Of a stretch of 64,000 bases of DNA, positions 8,487 to 18,031 are shown in pieces. This DNA comes from Acinetobacter sp. XS-4 (lineage in GTDB: Bacteria > Pseudomonadota > Gammaproteobacteria > Pseudomonadales > Moraxellaceae), in contig NZ_CP094657.1 of assembly GCF_023920705.1 (NCBI RefSeq), forward strand, positions 2,108,001 to 2,172,000, in the 5' to 3' direction. The notes under the pieces are model-generated. The model made no database searches and was not told the DNA's origin. It saw only the letters and a program-made list of their open reading frames with translations. The position numbers were made by a program, and so were the translations under genes. How positions within the stretch are numbered: position 1 is the first letter of the stretch; every line of letters begins with the position of its first letter.

Positions 8487-11400
8487 ATGCTCTCTCGATT
8501 TTTTATCTATCACCCTATCTTTGTTTCTGTCATTGCAATCACTATTCTTATTTTTGGTTTTCTTGCCACTTTAGCAATGCCTGTCGAACGTTACCCTAAC
8601 CTTGCTCCACCGGGTGTTACGGTTGTTGCGAACTATCGTGGTGCAGCTGCTGACACAGTCGAAGAAAGTGTGACCCAAATTTTAGAACAACAAATAAAAG
8701 GTCTGGATAATTTGCTTTACTTTACGTCCTATAGTGAATCATCAGGAACGAGTAGCATTGATATTCATTTTAAAATTGGCACAGATATTGATAAAGCACA
8801 GCTCCAAGTACAAAACCGAATTAATGGCGCATTAAACCGTTTACCTGAGGAAGTTCAAAGACAAGGCGTAAACATATGGAAAACCACCGGCGATATGCTA
8901 CTTATTGTGGGGCTATATGATGAAACTGGTAAAACCAGCAATATTGATTTGTCTGATTATATGGTGAATCACTTTGAACAACCTTTAAGTCAGTTGCAAG
9001 GCATTGGTGAAGTTAATGTTTTTGGTTCAAGCTATGCCATGCGCATTTGGTTAAATCCAAATCAGCTTAGAAATTATCAACTTGTACCGAGTGATATTGA
9101 AAAAGCCCTAGAAGATTATAATACCCAGATTGCTGCGGGTTCGATTGGTGCAATGCCCTCAGCTGCTGACCAAAATATTTATGCAAAAGTAAAAGCAGGT
9201 TCGCGTTTAAAAACAATAGATGACTTTAAATCGGTGGTGGTTAAAGCAAATGTTGATGGTAGCCTTGTTTATTTAAAAGATGTCGCGAGAGTCGAATTAG
9301 GGGCAGAAAATTACGAAAGTATTAATACGCTTAATGGCTACCCATCGTCAGGTTTAGGCATTTCTCTAAGCCCAGATGCCAATGCAATCGAGACTTCTGC
9401 CCTTATTAAAGAAAAAATGGCTCAGCTTAGCCAGCATTTACCAGCTGGATATAAAGTCGTTTATCCTCGAGACAATACACCATTTATTGAAGAGTCAATT
9501 AAGCAGGTCATAATCACTTTGCTTGAAGCAATCGTGCTTGTTGTTATTGTGATGTATCTCTTTTTACAAAATTGGCGTGCAACTCTTATTCCAACCATTA
9601 CGGTTCCCATCGTCATTAGTGGCACATTTGTGGTGTTGTATTTGTTTGGAATGAGCATTAATACGCTTACGCTATTTGCCCTGGTTTTAGCGATTGGGTT
9701 ATTGGTTGATGACACGATTGTAGTCGTGGAAAATGTTGAGCGGCTTATGCACGAACAACAGCTAAGTGTACATGAAGCTTGTTTAATGTCGATGCAAGAG
9801 ATTAGCGGTGCATTGGTAGGCATTACGCTGGTCTTAACCGCGGTATTTATCCCAATGGCTTTTTTTAGTGGTTCGACGGGTATGATTTACCGTCAATTTT
9901 CTATTACATTAGCAGCAGCCATGTTGTTATCGCTATTTGTTGCCATGACTATTACACCTGCGATGTGCGCAGTTCTATTAAAAAAACATAATAAAAAACC
10001 AAAATGGGGACAAACACTTGAGCTTGCTCTTCAAAAAGTCAGATCATCTTTTAGTTTTTTATCAGTTCGTTTAATCCAGTTTAAAGTATTTTCCAGTCTA
10101 TTGGTTGTGGGCATAGCAGTAATTTTATTTTTGATTTACCGCAGTTTGCCTACAAGCTTTATTCCAAATGAAGATCAAGGACTACTTGCTGTTCCTTATA
10201 GTTTGCATAACAGTGCCTCAATGAGCCAGACTGAAGAAATTGGAAGACTCGTCAATAATTATTTCTTTGAACACGAAGGTAAAAATATTAATACCGTACT
10301 GGTCGTGAATGGACAAAACTTTTCAGGGAGCGGTCCAAATTTAGGTATGGCCTTTGTTTCACTCAAACATTGGAATGAGCGTAAAGGCGAAGCCAATACG
10401 GCGAGTGCTATTCGTGAACGTGCCCAAGCATATTTACAAAAAAACTTGCCCGCTAAAGTCATGGTAGGAATGCCGCCAAGTGTATCTGGTTTAGGTCAGT
10501 CGGATGCTTTAGAACTTTGGCTTAGAGATGTAAATGGTCAAGGGCGCGATGAATTAATTAAACAATATAAAGCCTTAGAAAAAGAATCTCGAAATTATGC
10601 GGCCTTTGAAAATCTAAGTCCTCTTGTGAGTGAAGATAAAGCCGAAGTATTTATTCAACTCGATCAAAATAAAGCCAAAATGTTAGGAATTGACCAACAA
10701 GCAATTCGTTCAACACTATCGACTGCTTGGGGTGGAAACTATGTTGGCGATTTTGTTGAACGAGGTCGAATTAAAAGAATCATTATGCAAGGTGATTCAG
10801 AGTTTCGTTCTAAACCCGAAGATTTAGCGTATTGGCATGTCCGAAATAATACAGGTGGAATGCTTTCCCTCGCTCATTTTGCGCAAAGTCAATGGACAGG
10901 TGGCCCAGAAGCTCTTACCCGATTTATGGGTCTAGCTGCCATTCAACTTGAAGCAAATGTAAGTTCAGGCTTTAGCTCAGGTCAAGCAATGCAACAGTTA
11001 AGTGATATGGTCAGTAAACAGTCTGGTATAGATGTCGCATGGAGTGGTCTTTCTTTACAAGAGCAACAATCTAGCCGCCAAGCGATCTATTTATATCTCA
11101 TTTCTATTTTGTTTATTTTCTTATGTTTGGCTGCCTTATATGAAAGCTGGAAAGTTCCTTTTATTATTTTATTAGGGCTTCCTCTAGGCATTACAGGCAC
11201 TATTATTTTTGCTTGGATTTTTAAGTTACCTAACGATGTTTACTTTCAAATTGCCCTATTAACAGGTATTGGCTTATCTTGTAAAAATGCAATTCTAATT
11301 GTTGAGTTCGCGACTCAAGCACTCAAACAAGGAAAAAGTAAAATCGATGCAGCAAGTGAAGCATTAAAGCTACGTTTACGTCCGATTTTGATGACATCTC

Positions 11401-11648
11401 TTGCCTTTGGTGCGGGTGTGGTTCCTTTAATTTTTGCAACTGGTGCAGGTGCTGCGAGCAGATATGAAATTGGAATGAGCGTATTTGGTAGTGTCGTGTT
11501 TGGTACTTTACTGGTACCGTTATTTACTGTGTTCTTCTTTGTTGTGGTTCATAGTTTACCGAGTTTTCAGTGGTCAATGAGCAAACCATGGTTGAGTCGA
11601 ACTTTAAGATTTAATAGCCGTATTAAAAAGGATAATACATCCTTTTAA
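8487..11648 (+). CDS. RND efflux transporter (P114-like, HAE-1 family)
   Basis: 1053 residues, about 114 kDa. It is a full AcrB/MexB-type inner-membrane proton antiporter. N-terminal TM1 (FFIYHPIFVSVIAITIL), the loop PVERYPNLAPP, the TM4 proton-relay pair in GLLVDDTIVVVENVER, and the duplicated second half (TGIGLSCKNAILIVEFA) are all visible. There is no adjacent periplasmic adaptor or outer-membrane channel gene, so it must borrow partners encoded elsewhere. It diverges from the TonB receptor across a Fur box, so siderophore export or recycling is the obvious guess. The match in size and place to P114 of strain 8399 is from memory. Confidence 0.92.
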   Translation: MLSRFFIYHPIFVSVIAITILIFGFLATLAMPVERYPNLAPPGVTVVANYRGAAADTVEESVTQILEQQIKGLDNLLYFTSYSESSGTSSIDIHFKIGTDIDKAQLQVQNRINGALNRLPEEVQRQGVNIWKTTGDMLLIVGLYDETGKTSNIDLSDYMVNHFEQPLSQLQGIGEVNVFGSSYAMRIWLNPNQLRNYQLVPSDIEKALEDYNTQIAAGSIGAMPSAADQNIYAKVKAGSRLKTIDDFKSVVVKANVDGSLVYLKDVARVELGAENYESINTLNGYPSSGLGISLSPDANAIETSALIKEKMAQLSQHLPAGYKVVYPRDNTPFIEESIKQVIITLLEAIVLVVIVMYLFLQNWRATLIPTITVPIVISGTFVVLYLFGMSINTLTLFALVLAIGLLVDDTIVVVENVERLMHEQQLSVHEACLMSMQEISGALVGITLVLTAVFIPMAFFSGSTGMIYRQFSITLAAAMLLSLFVAMTITPAMCAVLLKKHNKKPKWGQTLELALQKVRSSFSFLSVRLIQFKVFSSLLVVGIAVILFLIYRSLPTSFIPNEDQGLLAVPYSLHNSASMSQTEEIGRLVNNYFFEHEGKNINTVLVVNGQNFSGSGPNLGMAFVSLKHWNERKGEANTASAIRERAQAYLQKNLPAKVMVGMPPSVSGLGQSDALELWLRDVNGQGRDELIKQYKALEKESRNYAAFENLSPLVSEDKAEVFIQLDQNKAKMLGIDQQAIRSTLSTAWGGNYVGDFVERGRIKRIIMQGDSEFRSKPEDLAYWHVRNNTGGMLSLAHFAQSQWTGGPEALTRFMGLAAIQLEANVSSGFSSGQAMQQLSDMVSKQSGIDVAWSGLSLQEQQSSRQAIYLYLISILFIFLCLAALYESWKVPFIILLGLPLGITGTIIFAWIFKLPNDVYFQIALLTGIGLSCKNAILIVEFATQALKQGKSKIDAASEALKLRLRPILMTSLAFGAGVVPLIFATGAGAASRYEIGMSVFGSVVFGTLLVPLFTVFFFVVVHSLPSFQWSMSKPWLSRTLRFNSRIKKDNTSF

Positions 11649-11659
11649 AAGTTAGAATA

Positions 11660-11690
11660 AAAAATGGCAGATATTAAATCTGCCATTTTT
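11660..11690. terminator. Bidirectional terminator RND / entB
   Basis: AAAAATGGCAGAT, a 5-nt loop, ATCTGCCATTTTT. A 13-bp stem with A- and T-tracts on both sides lies between the convergent pump and entB genes. Confidence 0.92.
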
Positions 11691-11702
11691 TATTCTTTCA
11701 AT

Positions 11703-12572
11703 TTAAGCGACTAGCTTATCAATCCAAACTTCTAGTGTTGGTTGTTCAGCTAAATCTTCAAAACTTACCTGTGCGCCGTAAGCTTGCCATTTACCCACTA
11801 ATGTCATGAGTCGTACTGAATCAAGTCCAAGCATGAGTAAATCATCATTTAACTGAATTTCTGAAGCTGGAATCTGAAGCTGTTCACTCACTGCCAAAAC
11901 AATACCTTCTTCAGTGAGTGGTGAGACTGCTTGTTCAAGGGCCCAAGCTCGTGTGACTTGCTGAGTTGTCATGACTTGCCCACAACGTGTACTTGTATAT
12001 TTTAAAGCCATATCGTGTTCTTCACGGCTAAAATCAGCAAGTGCATCTCCACATAAAAACGGCTGAATATTTAGCATAAAGGCTTCTGCCGCACTCATGA
12101 GGCAACCAATATGTGCATAGACACCACAAATGATGAGTTGATCGCGGTTTGACTCACGCATAAGTTGTTCGAGTGGAGAAAATTTAAAAGCGCTATAACG
12201 CCATTTTGTTAAGACAGTATCATTTTTATCAGGCGTAATTTCTGGCAAAATTTGAGTGATTTTCGGGTCATCTTTTAGGCCAGTTCCCCAAAAGTCCGTT
12301 AATAACTGGCGATGTTCAGGTGTTTGGTTACCGGGCTGTGCAGTATAGACCACAGGGATATTAAACTTACGCGCAGTTTCAATCAGTTCTTTGGTGTTTT
12401 TAACGAGCTCTGGAATAGGCGCTTGAGTTTGATCATAAAAATCTAAAAAATATTGCTGCATATCATGTACTAATAAAACAGCGCGATCGGTATGCAACTG
12501 CCAATGTGTTTTATTCGCTGTAAATTCGTGCGCTTGTGGCATGCTGTAACTGGCAATTTTAGGAATACTCAT
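11703..12572 (-). CDS. entB: Isochorismatase / aryl carrier protein EntB (DhbB)
   Basis: 289 residues. Residues 1-205 form the isochorismatase domain (AVLLVHDMQQYFLDFY, VVYTAQPGNQ, CGVYAHIGC), which releases pyruvate from isochorismate to give 2,3-dihydro-DHB. The C-terminal 80 residues form an aryl carrier protein whose LMLGLDSVRLM holds the phosphopantetheine Ser. ATG 12572 is preferred over the TTG one codon earlier; AAGGA lies upstream. It is last in the minus-strand A-C-E-B operon. The carrier domain loads DHB for the NRPS at 18.0 kb. Confidence 0.95.
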   Translation of the reverse strand: MSIPKIASYSMPQAHEFTANKTHWQLHTDRAVLLVHDMQQYFLDFYDQTQAPIPELVKNTKELIETARKFNIPVVYTAQPGNQTPEHRQLLTDFWGTGLKDDPKITQILPEITPDKNDTVLTKWRYSAFKFSPLEQLMRESNRDQLIICGVYAHIGCLMSAAEAFMLNIQPFLCGDALADFSREEHDMALKYTSTRCGQVMTTQQVTRAWALEQAVSPLTEEGIVLAVSEQLQIPASEIQLNDDLLMLGLDSVRLMTLVGKWQAYGAQVSFEDLAEQPTLEVWIDKLVA

Positions 12573-12593
12573 CAAATTTTTCCTTTTTTATCT

Positions 12594-14258
12594 TTAAGCA
12601 AGAACATTGGTGTTGGTTTCAAATTGTTGACGTAATCTTTTTTTGTCGATTTTTCCAAAGGCTGTATATGGAAATTGCTCGATAAATTCGACTCGATCGG
12701 GAATTTTGTAGGTTGCAAGTCCATAGTCTTTCAGATGTTGACGAACTGACATTGCAAGACGAATTGGGCTTGGATCATCAGCGTGTACTTGCCATGCAAC
12801 AAATGCACAGCTCTTTTCACCCATGATCTCATCAGGCATAGCGACCAGTGCTGCTAAACGAATTTGTGGATGAGTTAATAAAGCTTGTTCAACTTCTTCT
12901 GTCGCAATTTTTTCACCAGCGCGATTGATTTGTTCCTTTGAACGGCCTTCCACAACAATGCAGCCATCTTCGCGAATACGTACTAAATCGCCTGTACGAT
13001 AAAAACCATCTGGTGTAAAAGAACGAGCGTTGTGCTCTGGTGCTTGGTAATAGCCGCGAATGGTATAGGGACCGCGCGTTAGCAAATGCCCTACCTCTCC
13101 AGCGCCTACTGGTTGATCATTATCATCCAGTACTAAAATTTCATCATCTAGTGAGATTTTTAAACCTTGGGTATGGATAATTTGCTCTTTCGTCATGTCA
13201 AAATGGGTGTAATTCACCAGCCCTTCAGCCATGCCAAAAACTTGTTGCAGATTGACTTGGAACTCATCAATCAAGCGTGTGGCAACTGCATCGGGTAAAC
13301 GCGCTCCTCCGACTTGTAAACAACGTAGAGTCGACAATATTAGATCTTGATCTTTTGCCGCTTTATCCATCCATGGGCGAACCAAAGCAGGAACCAAGCA
13401 AGCATCAGTCACACCGTGTTTTTTGATCAATGAAAAAGCAGTTTCAGGGCTTGGGTCAGTGCCTAAAACCACAGCCCCGCCCGAATAAAAAACACCTAAA
13501 GAACCGGCCGAGCTCATTGAAAAGTTATGCGCCGCGGGTAAAACCATGAGTAAACGTGATGACTGATTGAGACGGCAGATTTTTGCGCTTTCACGTACGC
13601 TATATAGATAGTCGTCATGGGTACGTGGAATCAGTTTAGGAACACCGGTACTTCCACCTGAAAGTTGTAAAAAAGCAACCTGACCTGCCGTAGTCGGTGA
13701 GATGGCTTCATCCAAAATACTGGTTTCTTTTAATAGATTTTGAACTGCTACAAATTTGTCAGCATTTCCAAGTATAAATACATGTTGTAAGCAAGAAGCA
13801 GTTTGCTGAAGCTTTTCGGCGAGCTCTCGGTAGTCAAATTTTTGTGCACCAAAATCAGCACAGAAATAAGCTTTTGCTTGAGTTTGTTTGAAAAAACTAC
13901 TGAGTTCTGCATAGCGATGTGCAGGTAAAGACATCACAGGTAAAGCACCAAGCCGAATCAGTGCAAAAAATAAAACATAGAACTGATAGTGATTCGGCAT
14001 TTGTACAACTGTTTTGTCACCTGCTCTTAGTCCATGTTGATATAAGTGGCTTGTACAGTAATCAACTAAATGATCAAACTCAGCGTAACTAATGGCTTTA
14101 TCACCATCATATACTGCAATATTTTGCGGATATTTTTGAGCACTTTCACGCAAGAAATCACTCAAGTTTTGCCCAAGCCAATAACCTTTTTTACGGTAAA
14201 TCTCAGCAAATTCTGCTGGATATGGCACTGCACCATCCAAATAAACCTGTGTTGTCAT
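12594..14258 (-). CDS. entE: 2,3-dihydroxybenzoate-AMP ligase EntE (DhbE)
   Basis: 554 residues, an ANL-superfamily adenylating enzyme. It activates DHB with ATP and transfers it to the carrier domain of EntB. Motifs: LQLSGGSTGVPKLIPRTHDDY (P-loop equivalent), [37 protein letters not shown] and the C-terminal catalytic lysine region TAFGKIDKKRL. The start ATG overlaps the entC stop by 4 nt (ATGA), indicating translational coupling. Aryl-acid specificity is inferred from HNFSMSS and from the neighbouring entA, entB and entC. Confidence 0.95.
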   Translation of the reverse strand: MTTQVYLDGAVPYPAEFAEIYRKKGYWLGQNLSDFLRESAQKYPQNIAVYDGDKAISYAEFDHLVDYCTSHLYQHGLRAGDKTVVQMPNHYQFYVLFFALIRLGALPVMSLPAHRYAELSSFFKQTQAKAYFCADFGAQKFDYRELAEKLQQTASCLQHVFILGNADKFVAVQNLLKETSILDEAISPTTAGQVAFLQLSGGSTGVPKLIPRTHDDYLYSVRESAKICRLNQSSRLLMVLPAAHNFSMSSAGSLGVFYSGGAVVLGTDPSPETAFSLIKKHGVTDACLVPALVRPWMDKAAKDQDLILSTLRCLQVGGARLPDAVATRLIDEFQVNLQQVFGMAEGLVNYTHFDMTKEQIIHTQGLKISLDDEILVLDDNDQPVGAGEVGHLLTRGPYTIRGYYQAPEHNARSFTPDGFYRTGDLVRIREDGCIVVEGRSKEQINRAGEKIATEEVEQALLTHPQIRLAALVAMPDEIMGEKSCAFVAWQVHADDPSPIRLAMSVRQHLKDYGLATYKIPDRVEFIEQFPYTAFGKIDKKRLRQQFETNTNVLA

Positions 14259-15493
14259 GTGTTTGGTCCTTGTATTGGCAATTGATTGGGTGAAATCTGG
14301 AATCCGTCCAGCACAGTGCGAAATTTAGCGGCAGTTTCAGCATGTTCAGCTTGTGGACGAGAAGCTTCCACAATGCCTGCACCGGCAAATAAACGGGCAA
14401 TGTTCTGATAGATTCGGGCACAGCGAACAGTCACCGACCATTCACCATTACCTTGTTCATCTGCCCAACCCATAGTTCCTGCAAATAATTCACGGTTAAA
14501 TGGTTCAAGTTGCTGAATTAATTCTTTAGCAATCGGACTAGGCTCCCCACAAATTGCAGGCGTTGGGTGTAAACGTTCAATTAAGTCAAAAACATGAGTA
14601 TCGGCCTGCTTAAGTTCGCCAGTAATGTGTGATGCCAAGTGCCAAAGGCGTTTGGTACGAATGAGGGATGGTTGCTTAGGTACTTTTAACTCCTTACAAA
14701 AAGGTGTGAGCTCATCGGCAATCATTTCGATGACGAGTGCGTGCTCATGTTGATCTTTTTGTGAAGCAAGTAATGCTCTGGCATTATTTTGGTCTAGGGT
14801 TGGATCGTCATCACGGGCCAATGTGCCAGCAACGGGTTTACTCCAGATTTTTGTATTTTGCTTTGCAATTAAAAGTTCGGGGCTTGCACCGACAAACCAC
14901 CCTTCACTTTGAGGATGCCTCGCGACTGCATAGTTATAGCCTTCGGGATTATGCTTAGCTAAGTTATAAAATAAGTCCGAGACGGGAATATTTTGTTCAA
15001 ACTCAAGTTGCAAAATACGAGCAAGTACGGCTTTATCAAGTTTTTTTGCTTGCATTTGCTGAACTAAATACTCAACTTGCTGTTGGTAGTGTTCACCTAA
15101 AGGGAAATAATCAGCCTTTTTTAAAGATAAAGAACCAAAATCAATATCAGATTGTGCATAGAGTACTTTCTGATAGATTTTTGCATTTTGCATCAGCATT
15201 AAATTGACATCGGCTGCCGAGCAAAATGGTAAACCACCCATAATTTTGACGTCTTTATAACCGTCATTCATTGCAAGTTGTAATTGAGCTCGTGCTTCAT
15301 CTAACCAATCTTTTAAAAGGCTATTTTTAGCAACTTGAATATCTCGTAATTTTTGATGACTATTGATGGTGTATTCTGGCGTGGTAAAAATAAAACCTGC
15401 GTCATTTCCACAATTCAAAATTTCTTGTGCTAGTGCAACGCGACTTTCAGTAAAATTTTCTCGTTGGATAAAATACGGATGCTGTGCCGACAT
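14255..15493 (-). CDS. entC: Isochorismate synthase EntC (DhbC)
   Basis: 412 residues of the chorismate-binding family. It converts chorismate to isochorismate, the first committed step to DHB. Signature segments near the C-terminus are PTPAICGEPSPIAKELI, FAGTMGWAD and GAGIVEASRPQAEHAET, carrying the Mg-binding glutamates. It overlaps entE by 4 nt and follows entA after a 44-bp gap. The N-terminal part is less conserved, as usual in the family. Confidence 0.94.
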   Translation of the reverse strand: MSAQHPYFIQRENFTESRVALAQEILNCGNDAGFIFTTPEYTINSHQKLRDIQVAKNSLLKDWLDEARAQLQLAMNDGYKDVKIMGGLPFCSAADVNLMLMQNAKIYQKVLYAQSDIDFGSLSLKKADYFPLGEHYQQQVEYLVQQMQAKKLDKAVLARILQLEFEQNIPVSDLFYNLAKHNPEGYNYAVARHPQSEGWFVGASPELLIAKQNTKIWSKPVAGTLARDDDPTLDQNNARALLASQKDQHEHALVIEMIADELTPFCKELKVPKQPSLIRTKRLWHLASHITGELKQADTHVFDLIERLHPTPAICGEPSPIAKELIQQLEPFNRELFAGTMGWADEQGNGEWSVTVRCARIYQNIARLFAGAGIVEASRPQAEHAETAAKFRTVLDGFQISPNQLPIQGPNT

Positions 15494-15537
15494 CTCTCAA
15501 CTCCTTATACAGTTATTTTGTTGTAATGAATGAATGT

Positions 15538-16308
15538 TTAAACGCCTAAAGTGGCTCCTCCATCAACCACAATTTCTTGCATGGTAATTTGTGCAGCTTG
15601 ATCAGAAAGTAAAAAGCTGACCGTATTGGCAATATCTTCAGGCTGGGCTAATTTTCTTAAGGGAATGCCTGTACGGTATTGGCTTAAATCTCCATCGATT
15701 ACCGCAGGCGGGGGTGAATTATCTGTCCAAAGCTGCTGCTGCATTTGAGTTAGCGTAGAGCCTGGTGAAACAATATTAAGCCTTACTTGATGAGGTGCAA
15801 TTTCAAGCGCAAGATTACGGCAGTAATGGCTCAACGCAGCCTTGCTGGTGGCATACATACCAAGTTGTATACGTGGCATCCGTGAACTATTCGAGCTAAT
15901 CGTGACAATACTTCCCTGCTTTTTTTCACAAAAATGCTTGGCAAGTTGTTGACTAATCGCAATAGGTGCCATGACATTTACAGCGAAAAGTGTTTGCCAG
16001 TCTTCTGTTTTTGCTTCAAGCATAGAACGCATAATCAATACGCCCGCTGCATTCACTAAACCCGTTACGCTATGTTTGTTTAAAATGTCTTTAATGAGCT
16101 TTGCTGTTGTTTCTTGATCAGTAATATCTTGCTGAAAGCCTTCCCAACGTGTGATTTCACTGTCTTGTAGCTTTTGAGTGACTTCCCATTGTTCGGGTTT
16201 TTCCTGTCGGTCGATGCCGATGACTTGATACCCTTGCTGCAATAATTTTTTTGCAATAGCAGCTCCAATACCTCTTGCAGCACCTGTGACTACGATGGTA
16301 GAGCTCAT
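15538..16308 (-). CDS. entA: 2,3-dihydro-2,3-dihydroxybenzoate dehydrogenase EntA (DhbA)
   Basis: 256 residues, classical short-chain dehydrogenase. The NAD-binding TGAARGIGAAIA is at residues 8-19, the NAAG motif is near residue 90, and the active site is YATSKAA. It oxidises 2,3-dihydro-DHB to DHB. It is the first gene of the A-C-E-B operon, with a Fur-box-like site about 50 bp upstream. The SDR family alone does not fix the substrate; operon position does. Confidence 0.94.
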   Translation of the reverse strand: MSSTIVVTGAARGIGAAIAKKLLQQGYQVIGIDRQEKPEQWEVTQKLQDSEITRWEGFQQDITDQETTAKLIKDILNKHSVTGLVNAAGVLIMRSMLEAKTEDWQTLFAVNVMAPIAISQQLAKHFCEKKQGSIVTISSNSSRMPRIQLGMYATSKAALSHYCRNLALEIAPHQVRLNIVSPGSTLTQMQQQLWTDNSPPPAVIDGDLSQYRTGIPLRKLAQPEDIANTVSFLLSDQAAQITMQEIVVDGGATLGV

Positions 16309-16356
16309 GTTTTACTCCAGTTTGAAACGAATAGTAAATTTCGCCACATAATTGCA

Positions 16357-16375
16357 AATAATTATCATTATTATC
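16357..16375 (-). promoter_or_regulatory. Fur-box-like site before entA operon
   Basis: AATAATTATCATTATTATC matches 15 of 19 Fur consensus positions on either strand. It lies 49-67 bp upstream of the entA start. Confidence 0.7.
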
Positions 16376-16494
16376 AAGTGCGATAAATATCAAACATAAG
16401 ATTACAATCTAAATCAAGTTATTTATTAACCAAGAATTCTCCTTATTTAATTGATTTTTAATAATTTTAAGAAAACCCATCTTTTTTTATTGAT

Positions 16495-16533
16495 TATAAT
16501 GATAATTGTTTCCATTTACTAATGAGAATCATT
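16495..16533 (+). promoter_or_regulatory. Two Fur-box-like sites before the fes-mbtH-NRPS operon
   Basis: TATAATGATAATTGTTTCC (16495-16513, 14/19) is followed by AATGAGAATCATT (16521-16533, 12/13 of the core). They lie 42-80 bp before the esterase ATG and so could control the whole esterase-MbtH-NRPS-exporter transcript. Confidence 0.7.
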
Positions 16534-16574
16534 TTGTTAATTTGACCGCGCTTTCTTGCCGAGATGGACTCAAA

Positions 16575-17774
16575 ATGAAGCCATTTTCTCATCCCTTACA
16601 TCCCCTATTTCAACAACTCAATGTTGGGAGTGAGGTCTGGTGGAATACCGTTAAAAAAATAGGTAGTCCGCTAGTTAACCTACAAAAAAATAAAGCGCTA
16701 TATACCTTTGTTTGGCGTAGTCCTGAGCCTAAAGAAAGTATCTTTGTTTATATTGATATCTATTCACAGAGCCCTTCTATCTATCAAAAGTGGAATCGTT
16801 TTAGCCATATAGCTGGAACAAATGTGTACTTCTTTGAAATAGAGCTGCCCCTAGCTTGGACTGGTAGTTATGTTGTAGTTACTGCTAGTGAAGAAGCGCC
16901 AGAAACAGATTGTGCAGCAACACGACGCTTATGGTGGCAAACACAGCTTAAACAAAATGCTCAAATTGACTCATTCAATCAGCATGAGTTTTATACGGGA
17001 CATCTGGCCCGATACATCAATCAAATTCAACTCGAAAACACAAAATCTTTCATAGACGATTGCCCAATTACAAAGACATTTCAATGGTCAAGTCGCTTAT
17101 GCCAACAGGACTATTTGGTCGACATTTTTATTAGTCATCGATCGACTCAAGAAGTCTTGCCACTTGTCATATTGCTTGATGGCCAAATCTGGAGTCGAGA
17201 GCTTTCAATTCTGCCCGAAATTCAACATTTGACTATTTCAAACAAGATTCGCCCAGCAGTTTATGTTTTTGTTCATAGTTTAAATAGTCAACAACGCCAA
17301 CAAGATTATGGTTGTCATGATTCGTTTAGTCAGGCGTTGGTTGATGAACTCATTGAAATACTTATAAAAGAATATTCTTTTATTTCTAAAACAGACATTA
17401 CGTTATGTGGTCAAAGTTTAGGTGGTTTATGTGCTTTACATAGTACTTTGTTGTTCCCGACTATTTTTAATTCCCTGATTTTGCAGTCTGGATCTTATTG
17501 GTGGTCAGATTTTTCAAACAGTATTTTAGGGCAAAAGCATAAAGGTAATATTTTAGAACTGCTTCAAAACCTATCTCATCCATTATCAAAAACAACTCAA
17601 ATCTATATCAGTGCCGGCACGTATGAAACCGATATGCGCGACGATGCCCTTCAGCTTTATCAACAATTGCAATCATTCAATCAAGTGAGTTTTCACAGTT
17701 TTTCAGGCGGACATGATGCTGTGAACTGGCGTACCGACTTGCTTAAGGCATTGCAACACACTCTTTCACTATAA
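16575..17774 (+). CDS. fes: Enterochelin esterase-like hydrolase (Fes family)
   Basis: 399 residues from ATG 16575, preceded by GAGATGG; a longer reading would begin at a poor TTG. The N-terminal Fes domain (YTFVWRSPEP, RLWWQ) precedes an alpha/beta-hydrolase domain. The nucleophile is in CGQSLGGLCAL, with an acid in GTYETDMRDD and the histidine in FSGGHDAVNW. Fes enzymes cut the ester (lactone) bonds of ferric tri-catechol siderophores in the cytoplasm to release iron. Its presence suggests the product is joined by serine esters. First gene of a five-part + strand iron operon. Confidence 0.9.
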   Translation: MKPFSHPLHPLFQQLNVGSEVWWNTVKKIGSPLVNLQKNKALYTFVWRSPEPKESIFVYIDIYSQSPSIYQKWNRFSHIAGTNVYFFEIELPLAWTGSYVVVTASEEAPETDCAATRRLWWQTQLKQNAQIDSFNQHEFYTGHLARYINQIQLENTKSFIDDCPITKTFQWSSRLCQQDYLVDIFISHRSTQEVLPLVILLDGQIWSRELSILPEIQHLTISNKIRPAVYVFVHSLNSQQRQQDYGCHDSFSQALVDELIEILIKEYSFISKTDITLCGQSLGGLCALHSTLLFPTIFNSLILQSGSYWWSDFSNSILGQKHKGNILELLQNLSHPLSKTTQIYISAGTYETDMRDDALQLYQQLQSFNQVSFHSFSGGHDAVNWRTDLLKALQHTLSL

Positions 17775-17803
17775 CCATTTGTTTCATCAAGGATAACAAT
17801 ATC

Positions 17804-18019
17804 ATGAGCAACTTACAGGAAAACTATATTAATCCTTTCGATAATGAAAGTTTGTCTTTTCAGGTTTTAAAAAATCAACAAGGTGAGTTCAGTTTATGGC
17901 CTGCTCAACATCAGGTGCCATCGGGGTGGGATATTCAGCATGGACCAGATACACGAGCTTCGTGTATTGCATATGTAGAAAAGCATTGGGTTGCTATTAA
18001 CCCCTTTCAACAAGCGTAA
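17804..18019 (+). CDS. MbtH-like protein (YbdZ)
   Basis: 71 residues with the MbtH signature: NPFDNESLSFQVLKN, SLWP, VPSGWDIQHGP and the terminal WVAINPFQ. MbtH proteins bind NRPS adenylation domains and are needed for their solubility or activity. It sits 12 bp before the NRPS gene with a GGATAACAATATC leader, as YbdZ does near entF in enterobacteria. Confidence 0.95.
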   Translation: MSNLQENYINPFDNESLSFQVLKNQQGEFSLWPAQHQVPSGWDIQHGPDTRASCIAYVEKHWVAINPFQQA

Positions 18020-18031
18020 AGGAGTATTGTC

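Noticed and set aside
14203..14421. 72-codon minus-strand ORF overlapping entE/entC
   Set aside because: Out-of-frame shadow of entC and the coupled entC/entE junction.
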